Below, one piece after another: positions 1-12,360 of a DNA stretch of 64,000 nucleotides. The DNA lies in the NCBI RefSeq assembly GCF_905220565.1, contig NC_059414.1:5888001-5952000 (forward strand), in the 5' to 3' direction. Within the stretch, counting starts at the first letter, position 1, and every line of letters begins with the position of its first letter. Below the pieces are notes generated by a model. It did no database searches. It had not been told where the DNA came from and worked only from the letters and a program-made list of their open reading frames with translations. This DNA is from Melitaea cinxia (taxonomy: Eukaryota; Arthropoda; Insecta; Lepidoptera; Nymphalidae). Made by a program: the position numbers and the translations under genes.

Positions 1-225
1 CACACGACTGACGTAAAACTTCTTTAGCAATAGACCTGCACAATAGGCCTGCACTGTGTCTTAGATATACAAAACGTAACTGGCTATGAGAGAAAGAGAG
101 AAAAATGTGTGCTCGCACCTCTATCTCTTGCTCCGTTCTCCGCACACGATCACACTTTTCGTAACCTTCTCGTCAAACCAGGCTACTACTCCTCAAATCA
201 ACCATGCGTAAAGAAGTTTTACTTG
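1..225. mobile_element. MITE-like element, copy 1
   Basis: Non-coding repeat with a terminal inverted repeat: GTAAAACTTCTTTA near base 13 and its complement TAAAGAAGTTTTAC near base 209. The interior has a purine-rich 'gagagaaagagag' stretch and 'cgatcacacttttcgtaac'. Two more copies occur at 24174-24395 and, inverted, at 48346-48530. There is no coding capacity, so it would be non-autonomous. It may extend past the left edge of the window. Confidence 0.6.
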
Positions 226-3200
226 AAAAATAATAGACTTTGATTTCCTGGCATTTTTATTTCGGTAAAAAGTCCTATAGTTACAAACTTCAAGGTGACA
301 CGAATCCAACGCAAGTTCGCCAAACACTTGGCCAATTTTGTCTTTCAAATAAATTCAATTGAAATCAACTTTATTAAAACTGGCTGTAAGTATTCTCTAT
401 TTTAGTTTATTTCGAAATAGATTTAGCTTGGATCAATAACCTGGGATCAAGCGCATGTCCCTTTTACAGAAGTATCTCGTTATTGGTCACTTACTAATGT
501 ATGCCGCATTGCACATACATTCCTTGCGCATTAGACTAGTATATTTTTATTAACACTGTGATAAAATCATAACAATATTTAAGCCAAGGATTGCCAAAGT
601 AATTTGCTGGGATCGAACTAAACTAAAACTGCAGTTTTTAAATTTGTAAGTATTTTTAGCTGACTTCAAAAAGTGGAGGTTTTTATTTCTACTGTATTTT
701 TAACCGACGAAAAAACGAAGAAGTTTCTTATGTGTAACCTCATAAGAACCTCATAACTTTATACTGGGAGTAACGATTTTGATGCTTTTTTTTAATCAAA
801 AGATGGTGCTTCTCATGTGGTCCCATTTAAATGTGATCAACATCTGACGAGTACTTTTTGAGTTATTCCTAATTATAATTCGTATTTAATTGACTGTTAA
901 CCGACTGCCTACATCGTATTACTTGACGATTTAATTGAAGTCCGTATTTTCGTTTGCGGGAAAACACAATAACTATGTAACAAAGGGAAAAACTAGAAAT
1001 AAAATTTCCTTAATTTGACTATAGGGGTCTGACGTATTAATTTTTTTTTTTTTTTTGGAACAGGGGTCAAAATAACTTAGTTTAGGAAAAATCTCATTGG
1101 TTAATCAATATTCAATACTAGCTAAATAATAAATGTTCTACAAGCCGTTCTAATTGGTTCTGCATAGGTACTAAGGAATTCATGTTCTCAGTTTAACTAT
1201 GCGCAGCTGTTGTCAGTTGGTAGTTTTAAGTTTATTTTTTATGATATAATTAAATGCAGTATTTGTACCTTAAGTAAGTACATACTATATTTTTATAGTA
1301 TACTCATTTAATTATAAAATAAATATTTAGTTTAATTGTTCCATACTAACTAAAGAAAATCAAGTTCTTACGAAAATTAAATTGAGGTCCAGTTTCTACT
1401 GCATAGTATATCTACTATTACTATCTCGGAGGCAGTAACAGGAATCCGTTGCTGTGAAATTTTTGGACTTTTAAAAAAAAACTACGAAAAGTAGCTTTGA
1501 CAGTCCTCTCTTGGTGAACTTTACACTAGCTTCTGAAGAGACCGAAACAGCTGGAAATCTGAGAGTGCAAGATCGGAACTATATGATGAAATCATTTAGG
1601 CTTCCCCGTCAAATTCTCTACATTTTTGTTAAGTGGCTAAAGACGTATGTGGTCTGGCGTTGTCGTAATGAAAGACCACATATTTTCTGTTGCTCAACTC
1701 TGGCCCTTTATTCTCAATTTCTTGCTTAAATCTCATCAGTAGAAATCCGAATCGTTGGTCTTGCCCGGCGGTAATAGCTCATAATGCAGTGACATAGCGA
1801 GCATAACTCGCGCCCGTAATATTTTTTTAGACCCCTCCCCCCATTCAAAAACCATATAATTATAACATGTCCAGCAATTTTTAGTTTTGCGGACTATTTG
1901 GCGATCCTTTGTGAGTAGCGCCCGAAACATAATAAGAATTTTGTCATTATTCGTAACTATCGGATAAATCTCGAATTTTGAGTATAGTAGGATCGTATTA
2001 CGTTTGCCACTTTAATTTTTATCCATGTAAAACGGAATATTTAAAAAATAACATGGGTTGCTATTAGCATGATTGCGCCAAGGAATTAAAAAAAAATATT
2101 TTTGTTGTAGCCATAGAGCCCCAATACCTTCATATAGATAGAAGAACTTTAGCATTAAACAAACTTTTTAAATAAGAAAATATTATGTTAGAATGTACGC
2201 TTTTTAAATTTCTATAAGTAGGCTATCCCCGTGTGATAACAAAATAGCTTAAAGAAGACCGCATTGTAAAGAAAATAATGTGATGCAATACTTTTCTAAG
2301 TAGTACGGAATATTTGCTTTAAAGAACTATTATAAAGTATTCTTCAATTGTAATTCTATAATTGATATTGCTCTACGCAATATAATTACAGTTTCGGCAA
2401 TTAACTACAATTTTATCTTAGAAGTATTTTTATAATGTTTTCAATATAAATAAGTACGTAATTAATTATTTCAAGTTTCTATAGTTACGAAAAAAAAAAA
2501 GAATTTAAATTACGTTTTAGACAAAAATCAAAATATGAAAAATAATATCCATTCAGCGAAGCCTTTAATGTCGAAACTTTTTTCGTAGCGAGACAGGAAG
2601 TTTAGCTGAACTAAACGCCTCTACATTTTTACTCTAAACTTATTTATAATTTGAATACATCGCATATGTCGTAAAGATCAAACAAAACTGAATGGTATGC
2701 TCATTTACGCCAACAAAAGATGAACCCACTGTGTACCAAAATATACTTGATTCTGTATTTTTGATTACCAACCTTATAGGATTTATAAGCAATTCGTGTC
2801 GTCATCGCATTTCAATACAATATCATCTGTATGTGACATCATCACTTATAATTGTTATTATTTTGAGTTCAGTTTTATATAAACGATGTTCCTTAATCGC
2901 TTGACTACATACATAAATCGGAAGTTGTTGCAATTCCACAGTTGAGAATCATAATTTTAAACGCGGTCACAAAAACAAAACGTAAGTCAGGAACAATAGA
3001 TGTTTCACAGTTAACAACACAGAACTACGATTATAAACGAATAGTCTTAATGGCGTTTTATAAAATGAGCTAATAAAGCAAGTTCCGACAAGTCATTACA
3101 TGAATCGGAACGGCCTTGATAAAGTGGAAGCGTGGTTATGAATCCACGCTACGTTTATTGAATAATTTATTGAACATGTAATATAATTTAAAAGATAACG

Positions 3201-4060
3201 AACGCATACAAACTACTGCTTGGGCTGTCTAAACTAAATTATTAAATTAATATTAGGAACTACTACTTAGGAACTAAAACTTAAAAACGTAGTAGTGTAC
3301 TTACTTAACACAAAAATTTCTGAGATTTTTGTTGATTTGTTGATTTTTTATTCTTTATAAAAATTAGAAGCTTTAAAAATTTTAGTAATAACAATGACAC
3401 GCCTAAAAAGCCATCTAATTAACATAACGGCAAAACAACGATTTATTACGTTTCTGAAAAAATATTTCCGGTGCAAAACGATATTTTGTTAATTTTGCCA
3501 TGAAGTGACACCCCTAAATAAGTGGTTTTGAAGTCATGACTTTATTAATGTAATTTATTAATTCAGAACGTTATGATCATCTCAACAGTATTAGTAATAC
3601 TTATATAAGCGTTATTATTAGAGAAACATAAATCATTCTTGTTATTTTAGTACCTACATATTAAAATTTTAAAACATTAAAATCATGCAGGATATAAGGG
3701 CAGCAGGTGACTTAAAATTAAGCTGAAATCCGGGAAACATGAACCACTAAACAGTTGGCGACCCTGCGCCGATTCAGTGATCACAATTTCTATAAAGTAG
3801 CGATTCCCAAAGTAACATACATGGACCACCAGAAATTCGTTTTGCGGAGTCCACGTAAAGACAAAATAATATCGAAAGTACGATAAACATATGATAGTAA
3901 TGTCACAAGAATCTATGTAAATCATATAGATTAACTCAAATAATTACTTTTTTATTTACCTAACTATTTTATTAAGCTTGGAACGACGAACTTCGAGACG
4001 ACGACGACGAGACAAGACTTAACGAGAAATTTCTTTACATTGTGCTAGCCAGGTTTATTT
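226..4060. other. AT-rich gene-free stretch
   Basis: No exon, RNA gene or conserved protein segment was recognised. A diverged repeat of the 'ccgacttca' family lies at about 656-905 on the minus strand, showing 'gctgacttcaaaaagtggagg' and 'ctgggagtaacgatttt'. Open frames here are short and AT-driven. Confidence 0.5.
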
Positions 4061-4061
4061 T

Positions 4062-4670
4062 TAACCGACTTCAAAAAAAGGAGGAGGTTTTCAATTCGAA
4101 AGGTATTTTTGTTTTGTGTGTTACCTCATAACATTTTACTGGGAGTAACGATTTAGATGATTCTTTGCATTCCAATTAAATTTAACTCTTTACTACGAAA
4201 CCATATTATTTGTTTTCTTGTGTCATAGGGCAAAAACAACAACCAAAAACAAGTACGTAATATAATATCTTTGAATCTTTGTTAATACCAAAAAATTATA
4301 TCTATACAAATATTATAGAGGTAAAGTTTCTAACTTTGTTTGTTTGTAGGGAGTAATCTTCGCAAATTTGTGATGTCGGTTAAAAACGGTATTTCAGTTA
4401 TGAATATATTTTTGTATTATTTATGTTTTTGAAATTTCTAAACTTAGCACAGAGGGATACGACAATTATATGGTCTCAATTTTTACGTGATAGTTTTTAT
4501 TTTTTACGTTTGTTACCTTTTTTATCTCCATATCTCTAATAAAAGCCTACGAAACAATATAATATATTTCTTTAATAACTCATGCAGTAAAGGGTTAAGC
4601 GAGATCTAACTAGTAGTTTTGAGATATCCCTAATATTGCGTAGGTATTTGAAGTCGGTTTTTTTTTGTTT
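4062..4670 (-). repeat. 'ccgacttca' interspersed repeat
   Basis: It begins with 'aaccgacttcaaaaaaaggagg' in plus orientation and ends near 'gaagtcggtt'. This family is found at least eight times in the window (10081, 25018, 40180, 43905, 44637, 52456 and 62390 are the clearest). The ends are complementary (ACCGACTTCAA / TTGAAGTCGGT), as in a terminal-inverted-repeat element, and no protein is encoded. The family name is not known to me with certainty. Confidence 0.5.
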
Positions 4671-5806
4671 GAAAATAATAAATACAATTCTTTTCATTAA
4701 ATAGTTCTTTATCAGGTTCAGTGTTTGCAAGTCAAATTGTACGTGTTGTTTGACCCTGCTCTATCTGTATAGATATTACTAGAAATAAAAACACAACCTA
4801 ATCTAAAATTAAAGTACATATCTTTTACGAAAAACATCACTCTACTAGAACAAAATATGACGCCTATAAGTAAACATAATAAAAATTTGGGAACCTGCGG
4901 TTCAAAGCCTTTAGTCCTAATAAGTCAAACATTACAAAGTACAAAATTATCTTTTAAGAAAACTACGTATTCTGTTGTGATATAATTTGGTGTTTGGTGT
5001 TTCGTCATCCAGACCATTTTTTTTTTGCGAACTAGTGGAGGCCTATGTCCAGCAGTGGACTACGATAGGCTGAAGTGATGATATAATTACTGACTACCTA
5101 AAAACACTATCCTAAATGCGATATCGCGAAATTATAATTGCGCAAAAACTGCTGCACTTTTGTGTTTATATAGGTTATCTGGACCACAGATTCTGGAGAT
5201 CCAAAATAACACATAGGCTACATCTTATCCCGACATTCCCACGTTATCGGAAATTACTCAGATATACAATACAAATAAATGTGCATGTAATAATTGTACA
5301 TGAATTTTTTTAATAACTGTTTTTAAATAAAATTATGAGAAACATAAGACTAAAATACAAACAATAAATGATGCTGCATTTTATTACACTGAACAATGTC
5401 ATAGGTATAAAAAAAATATTATTGACTTCTGACACTATGACTAAACAGTAAACACATGTTCTGAAACACATGTTAGTTGTTACACATAACAAAAAGGGAA
5501 AACTCACTACATTCTTAGAATGAGATAGATTTAATATAAGTTATTGTATCTCTTCAATTTTACATACTTTATTTTAGGAAAGAAAAATTAAATTAAAATT
5601 ATTCCTGTGTCATCAAAATTTTTCTTTAATATCTGTCTCCATTTTAAAATAGTAAAAAAAAGCAGTAGGTATATGCAGATATACAAGTAGAAGACTAAAG
5701 TTCTTAACTAAAAAATAAAAATACATAAAACTATGTATAAAATATTAAAATGTTTTTTTTTTTATTTGGTTATATTTCTTTGTTTAATAAAGGTTTACTT
5801 AGAATA
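4671..5806. other. AT-rich stretch with a short SINE tail
   Basis: No gene is recognised. At about 5033-5088 there is an isolated 3' tail, 'tggaggcctatgtccagcag' followed by 'tggac', of the same SINE family as the element at 5807-6141. Confidence 0.45.
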
Positions 5807-6141
5807 ACGTGCTGTGTGGCTACGGCACTAAAGAATTTAGCCACCCCCTCTCTTCCCGTGGGTGTCGTAAGAGGCGACTAAGGGATAACAAGGTTCCACA
5901 ACCACCTTGGAACTTAAGAAGCCGACCGATGGCGGGATAACCATCCAACTGCTGGCTTTGAAATACACAGGCCAAGACGGGCAGCAGCGTCTTCGGTGCG
6001 ATAAAGCCAGTACTGCGGTCACCAACCCGCCTGCCCAGCGTGGTGACTATGGGCAAAACACATGAGTTCACGTTATTTTTGGCGTAAACTTGTGGAGGCC
6101 TATGTCCAGCAGTGGACTGTATAGGCTGTAATCATGATGTA
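5807..6141 (+). mobile_element. Lepidopteran SINE (Metulj-like), near full length
   Basis: Key blocks in order are 'cttcccgtgggtgtcgtaag', 'ccaccttggaac', 'gccgaccgatggcgg', 'gcccagcgtggtgactatgg' and the tail 'tggaggcctatgtccagcag'. It ends in an atgatg-like run. The same family is present at 21599-21845 (+), 58745-58985 (-) and 63331-63660 (-), with isolated tails at 5033 and 57768. The name Metulj-like is from memory of lepidopteran SINEs. The family identity by repetition is seen directly. Confidence 0.7.
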
Positions 6142-7418
6142 ATGATTACTTAGAATAAATCTGCTTAAACACTCGTGTAATTAGAAACAATAACTTAGAA
6201 AATTAAAAAAAAAGCTAGTTTAAGTACTCAGTATTGCCAATATTTTAATGAGAAATATCAAAATAAATTCATGAGCCATTCAAAATTAACACCTTATTTA
6301 ATACCCGCAAAATGTCATTAGCTTAGTTTTCCATTTATTTGGAAATTAAATACTCTACAAAGTTTCAATGTTAAAACCTAAACTTAAACATTTTTTATTT
6401 AACGATATACATTACTAAAATCATTCCCAACTTAAATAAATAAAACTAAAATGAAAAGAAATATAGGTACTCTAACTTATGCTTTATATTTGCTATATTT
6501 TATCCACACCAAAAGATCAGTAAATAGGAAAAAAGGCCGAAATTATTAAGAAGTGCCAAAACTACTTTTTAAGTATGATAAATACTACTTTAAGATTTCT
6601 GTTGAATGCAGACTAGTCATAAAAAAGAGTAGGTACATTGCATGTCAAAGAGCAAAGCAAATTATGACTAAAAAAGACAGTTTTCAACAAAAGAAATTTG
6701 AAAACAACAATGGCTTGTAAATGGAAAATTGAAATAGCAGTTGACATAAAATTATTCGAAATAACACAAACAAAACACATTACGTAAACTCCCTTCAATT
6801 TTAAATTTTATAGAATAAAGAGCTCATAGAACTCAAGTGAAAAAAAAATTCAACAATTGTAAATTATATGTTAAACAATAATAATATTATGGTTCTTGAT
6901 AAAATAAATTTTATTTTCATTTATTTATTTTTTTATTTTATTTTCATTGCTTGTTTTGTAGCAGTAATATAATGTATAAATGCTTGGAACACTTAGTGCT
7001 TGCTTAAGACTGTTCCCAAGACACAACCAGAGATGGACATACTTTTAAAACGTCAGGACTGAAAACTATAGAAAAATATGATTGTTTTATTTATTCAACA
7101 TTCATGACATCTTGAAGTTTTTTTTTGAGAAATTAACAAAAATATACATAATTTGATAAGTAATAGTATTACAAAAGTCTTTAAAAACTATAATTGTTTA
7201 ACGAAAAAAAAAAAAATTGACTTAAATTACAATACAATACAAATACTCTTTATTGTACACTATCAGGAGAAAAATTTTACAGCGAAAAAGAAAATATAGA
7301 CATGTAAAAAAGCGGTCTTATCGCTAAAAGAGCGATCTCTTCCAGGCAACATCTAGCATGAAAAGGACATGACAAAAGAATTAGACGGCATGGAGGTGTA
7401 CATACATAATATATACAT

Positions 7419-7452
7419 ATAATACGTAAATATATGTATATTTACGTATTAT
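7419..7452. repeat. 34-bp perfect AT palindrome
   Basis: The left half ATAATACGTAAATATAT is the exact complement of the right half. It sits inside an AT microsatellite and can form a cruciform or hairpin. Confidence 0.8.
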
Positions 7453-8546
7453 ACATATTACATATATATTTATATATCAAATATATATAAACATAATATA
7501 TAAAAAATATAAAAATAAGAATATATACAACAGAAGAGAGGAAGGACCGGCTAAAGTTATTGTCAGTAATATATATTTGTAGTAAATTAATTTATAAACT
7601 TATAATGTGACTCATAAATTACATTGACAAGTAATACTATGTAAGTAGACAAAAAAAATTAACAAACGCACTAGTCGTCACTACGATTTTCGAAGGTTTC
7701 CCTCGATTTCTCTGGGATCAAATCATCAGATCCTGGTTTTCTTATCATGGGACCACACTTGGGATATCTCCTTTCCAACAATAAAATTTTAGTAATAATT
7801 TTGTTTTGTTCTGCTAAATGAAATTATGGAATTGAATGTGATGTCAATTTTTGTATTTTTATCTGCATATGACATGTATTTAATATGACAACGACACTAA
7901 CGCATTAGGATAATATTCTGTAATGTTAGATATAAGATGATGGAATAAATAAATAAATAAATACATAAATAAATAAATAAACAAAGAAAGAACTATCAAA
8001 ATCGGTTCATAAACGACGAAGTTATCCCTTAACGTACACCTATGTATATATTTATATATATACTGTCATGAGATACTGTCATTTATAAGATATTTTTATT
8101 AGCTAAAATGATCCTAAAAGTTGTAGTTTATTAATTCAAAGGAAACAGATCCTAATTAATTATTTTACCGCTTGCTGTTAAAGTCTATTCGTAACCTGTG
8201 TGCAGGATCAACTTCATTCACAACGGGCGTAACAGGCATTTAATCAATAGTAGAAAAATAAATTACATCTCTTTATTTGTCTTTCAGTTAATAATATTTG
8301 ATTGTGTTTGTTGACACAATATGTTAGACTAATACAGTATATGAATATGCGTATTAATCGTAATTCATAATTGGCTTTGGGTGAATTATTTCATGAATTG
8401 AAGTTTTATGTAGACATAACTTGTCATTTATGATTTATTCATTTCAATAATGTTATAGTTTTATGCTAGATTTAGTACAAAATTGACTTGAAATAATGAA
8501 ATTTTTATTAAAATAAAATTGCTTTAATCATAATTTTAACACTAGC

Positions 8547-8580
8547 ATACCAGAACAACATTACAATGTTGTTCTGGTAT
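8547..8580. repeat. 34-bp near-perfect hairpin
   Basis: The arms ATACCAGAACAACATT (8547-8562) and AATGTTGTTCTGGTAT (8565-8580) pair over 16 bp around a 2-base centre. The arms are not simple-sequence, so this is unlikely to be a chance AT palindrome. Function is unknown. Confidence 0.85.
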
Positions 8581-8929
8581 TTAAATTTATATTTAATACT
8601 CATGTACTGCATTTAAGTGTTTTATTTCAGAGCAATAATTTTTAATTGGTATTGATATGTCAAAATCTTGTTTACAAAATATGTTATGGTCAGGCTATTT
8701 CCACAACTACAACAAAGCTAACAAAACCATCATTGCTTTGTAATGAAGTTACAAAAGTCAGGTTGGAGGTACTAAAATAGATTATAAGAAAGAAGAACAA
8801 AACTGTGCATAACTTACAGAATATGGTTAGGACTGTCAGTCTACTCCATGGCAGTGTATGATTATTTATAAACATTTCATGGTGCAAGGCTGCCAGTGCA
8901 TTTAAATAGTGTAATCAGCTGATAAGCGC

Positions 8930-9860
8930 GATATGGTCGCGAGCGACGTACGTAGGCATTTTGCATACGGTAGGCGCATGCTTAAATTCGAATCGAAATC
9001 AATTAGCCAGCACTTGTATTACACGGCGCGTGGCCCTCGCTTAGGCTATGACTAATGATGGAAGTGTCGTGTGTACGGAACCGCCACCACGGCTGCGCCA
9101 CACGATGCACAAAATCGAATACCATTACTTATTCACTGATGCAAGATTATTGTCGTGTGCGGCCTACATGCGCAGACAACGTTTCGTTATGTGCTACACT
9201 GACACCCACCGACTGCTCAACTCACCGTCGCTTTCCATTGTCGCGAGCACGACGCACAGTGTAAACAACCAAACCACATAATAAAACAAAATGGATGTCC
9301 AACTCGCCCGCACCGAGATGAGAAATTTTATGAGCGCCCGAACGACACCAGTTGTAAAACGTTGTTACTATCCTATCGTAGTATTTTAGCAGCCCCCCAC
9401 CAATTTATTATCTGCCTTCACTGCCCATATATTGTTCACGATCACAAAGAGAATATGTTCACTTATATACGAAAACACCACGTTTCGAATAGATAAATAG
9501 AAATTTGCACAAAATCTTAATTTCACTTGAAAATAATAATCATTGAAGCGTTTGACAAACCGAGACAAAACACCCACACCAAAAAATTGTACATGACGAC
9601 TGGCCTGGCCTGGACCATAATAATTTCCACTCGAAACGTATCCCCATTTCGCTCGTTCACCATTCATTTAATTATTTCTCAATACGAGTGAGAGGGATAG
9701 AAATATATAAATATTTCCTATGTATGAATAGAATTGGTGTTGTGAAGTGTCCCTCCCCGGCGCTGCCCGAAACCGAGTTGAATGGACCCGAGACGCGCTC
9801 AACCATTGGATCGATGACGGTCACGTGATATAAATATGTCTCGCGGCACTTGCGTGCCCG
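8930..9860 (+). promoter_or_regulatory. Possible promoter / non-coding first exon region
   Basis: This patch is much richer in GC and CpG than its surroundings (for example 'gcgcgatatggtcgcgagcg'). Near its right end it has CACGTG (9822-9827) directly before TATAAATA (9829-9836), followed about 20 bp later by 'gcggcacttgcgtgcccg'. That layout resembles an insect TATA promoter reading rightward. No coding exon attached to it was found in the window, so it could serve a gene with distant coding exons, a non-coding RNA, or be a CpG-rich repeat. An open frame at 9386-9667 (-) resembles nothing I know. Confidence 0.25.
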
Positions 9861-10080
9861 CGAAATTTTGAATTTGGCTATTATATTGCATTAAATGGAT
9901 ATTTTGTCTGTTTATTATATCTTATTAGAATTTTATAAAGTGTAAGCAAAAAAGCAACATTAATTATTTTTTTCAATCGTATGTATTGTTAAGTACCTAT
10001 TACGATTTTTCTGATTATTATATTCGTAACCTGAAACTACAATGCACAAAACAAATTCTATACATTTCAAAGAATAATAA

Positions 10081-10320
10081 TAATTGTGTTTGCTCGCAAA
10101 CGAAAAAAAAAACGACTTTAATTACATCGACACCGTAAATAGACGAAAAAAATTAACAAACGCACTAGTCGTCACTACGAATTTCGAGGGTTTCCCCTCG
10201 ATTTCTCTGGGATTCCATCATCAGATCCTGGTTCCCTTCTTCTATCTCCTTCCCTATATCCTTTTCAACAATTTGTTTTTTATCAAAATCGGTTTGTAAA
10301 CGACGAAGTTATCCCCGAAT
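10081..10320 (+). repeat. 'ccgacttca' family repeat, truncated
   Basis: It starts 'gtgtttgctcgcaaacgaaa' and includes 'cgcactagtcgtcactacga' and 'tttctctgggattccatcat', matching the copies at 7660, 25018 and 44637. It is immediately followed by a helitron-like element. Confidence 0.55.
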
Positions 10321-10338
10321 ATAATTATATAATATATA

Positions 10339-10535
10339 TCTTATATATAAATTTTCGTGTCACAATGTTAAAATACTGCTCCGAAACGGGTGGACCGATT
10401 TTTATGAAATTTTGTGTGCATATCAGGTAGGTCTGAGAATCGGCCAACATCTATTTTTCATACCCCTAAGTAATAGGGGGGGATCAAGGGGTTTAATAAC
10501 ATATATGGCAAAACAACGTTTGCGAGGTCAGCTAG
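10339..10535 (+). mobile_element. Helitron-like non-autonomous element
   Basis: The 5' end is TCTTATATATAAATTTTCGT and the 3' end is GAGGTCAGCTAG, so it has the 5'-TC and 3'-CTRR ends expected of helitrons and no target duplication is obvious. It is related to the copies at 13230-13431 and 26056-26252 but has a different middle ('gaaacgggtggaccgatttt'). Confidence 0.6.
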
Positions 10536-10544
10536 CATATACAT

Positions 10545-11915
10545 ATACATATATATGTCATCGGAAAAAACAGCACGGCCTCACCACTACCGGTTGTAAC
10601 ACCTGCGCAGAGTGCCAACACCGTCTTTCTTACAACACACGCTCAAACACACAACACACAAGCAAAAAGAAAAAAAACCGTATCCAACAAGCCACTCAGC
10701 GGGACAACACTACAGCTCCGCGGATGTCTTCTAGCCGCACCCTTCTGGGCCAAATAACTAGGACCATTGCTTCCTCACTGCAAAACCTGTTCAGGAATAG
10801 AGCCAACCAAAACGCACCTCTGCACCCGACTCACAGCAGGATGACACAATCCTCACCCCGTGAAGTGAACGGAAGTGGAGAAGTGGGTATTAGGACCAGA
10901 TGCGTGGCTCTATTCATGGACAGCGAAATGGAGAGGATAGTATAAGCTTCTGTCACTCCGAAGAACGCAATCGGCTGGTGATTTCGCCGTAGCTCGCCTT
11001 ACTGATAAACGGTAGCACCCAAAAGACAAGCATAAGGCGCGGGCGACTCGACCTATCGTTTGTTGCGGTTGAAAGACAAAGAGATCGCACTCTTCGAATG
11101 AGACGTCCGCCTTCGCGCAGTCCAGCTTATGGCTACAGCGGCTGAGCGAGATCCCCGGAAGAATCAGTGTGGATTCACTGAGAGTCAGCTATGACAGAGG
11201 CGACGTAACAAATAGGTACGGCTGCCTAATGGCCTCCAAGAACAGTGAGGCCATTGTCTACGAAGACAGGGAGATCTTAGTTACTTAAGACCAAAATCCA
11301 AAACACCTTCACCCCCTGCATCGTCGACTTTCGAGGAAACAGCACCGAGCGACTCGGAGCGGCTACAACTAAAGGTCGAGGCCCAGAAGGTAGAAAAACG
11401 TAGGGCCGACGTACCAACGTAGGGTAGAACAACGTGGCCGCGCCAGAATCTAAGCCGAGCTCAGTGTCATTGGCGACATTTATCCAGGCAACCATCTCCC
11501 CGAACCAAGGTAAGCTCCCTCATCACCACTCTCCCAAAAAGGCTGGACGGGGAGAGCGACTATCGGAGGCGCTAAGCAGGTTCAGACGACAGGGAAAGAA
11601 AAGAGGCGTCACCGGCCGCTCGAGCTAGGGCCGACATGGGACAAGTAGCACCACTGAGACTTTGGCCAGCGTCCACACCGCTTCAACATACGAAAAATGC
11701 CCTAACCGAGTTCCTGGCCATAATAAAGGCAAACCATGAGGTAAGCCTGGCCACTTGCAAAAAGATCATACAGGCTTACCAGTATGATCATCAAAGATTA
11801 CTGGAGGTGGAACTCGAAGAAGCTATATACAACATTCACATGAAAATTCTTGATAGGCAATCTCTCGTTTATTTTGTTTATACATATTTATTTTTGAAAG
11901 AATTTGTTGAATAAA
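10545..11915 (+). pseudogene. GC-rich decayed coding-like region, probably LINE ORF1-derived
   Basis: Long overlapping open frames (a 177-residue frame from 10412 to 10945, then 11434-11628 and 11636-11914) sit in DNA far richer in GC than the flanks. The last frame reads as a charged helical segment (ALTEFLAIIKANHEVSLATC, then a KKII run). The frames are interrupted by stops and change register. An AATAAA-like 'gaataaaaat' lies near 11911. The general look, a basic Ser/Thr/Gln-rich protein followed by an acidic helix, fits the gag-like ORF1 of an R1-type LINE. No zinc knuckle was identified, so this is only a suggestion. A decayed host retrogene is the alternative. Confidence 0.3.
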
Positions 11916-12070
11916 AATATACATATTATTATCTTGATCAGTCACTCATTTCTTTTATTAGTATATTAAAAAAAAAATTACTTCTGTTGCAGGTAGTGGG
12001 CCCGGTAGTTACGACTCCAGACTGCGAAACCTCCTTCCCTCTGTGTCGTCTCAAGCAACACTATCTCAGA

Positions 12071-12360
12071 GGTTGTCCATTAATCACGTGATGTTTTTTA
12101 ACACAATCCCCCCACCCTCCTTGGTGATGTTTGTAATCAGAATACTATGTTTAAAAACAATTAATCTGATAAAATTTCATGATACTAATTTTTACATAGG
12201 TACCAAGATTATAGGATATTTATTGGTTGTTTTTTTGATTTAGAAATTGCGCGTTCAACAAAAAATAAACACACATGATATATTTTCACTCCTTTAGATA
12301 TTTTGTGATGTTTTTCCGAAACCCCACCAGTTCGAGCCTCGCGTGATTAATGGACGACCC
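12071..12360. mobile_element. TIR MITE ('gtcgtccattaatcacg' ends)
   Basis: The left end GTTGTCCATTAATCACG and the right end CGTGATTAATGGACGACCC are inverted copies, with 290 bp between the outer ends and no coding capacity. A relative with ends GTCGTCCATAAAATACG / CGTATTTCATGGACG lies at 51498-51831 in an Msh6 intron. Confidence 0.7.

Larger units (their letters stand above)
6142..8890. other. AT-rich gene-free stretch with microsatellites and palindromes
   Basis: No exon is recognised. It contains an AT microsatellite zone (about 7395-7520), a palindrome at 7419-7452, a 'ccgacttca'-family remnant at about 7660-7810 ('ctcgatttctctgggatcaa'), an (AAAT)n tract at 7945-7985 and a hairpin at 8547-8580. 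Confidence 0.5.
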
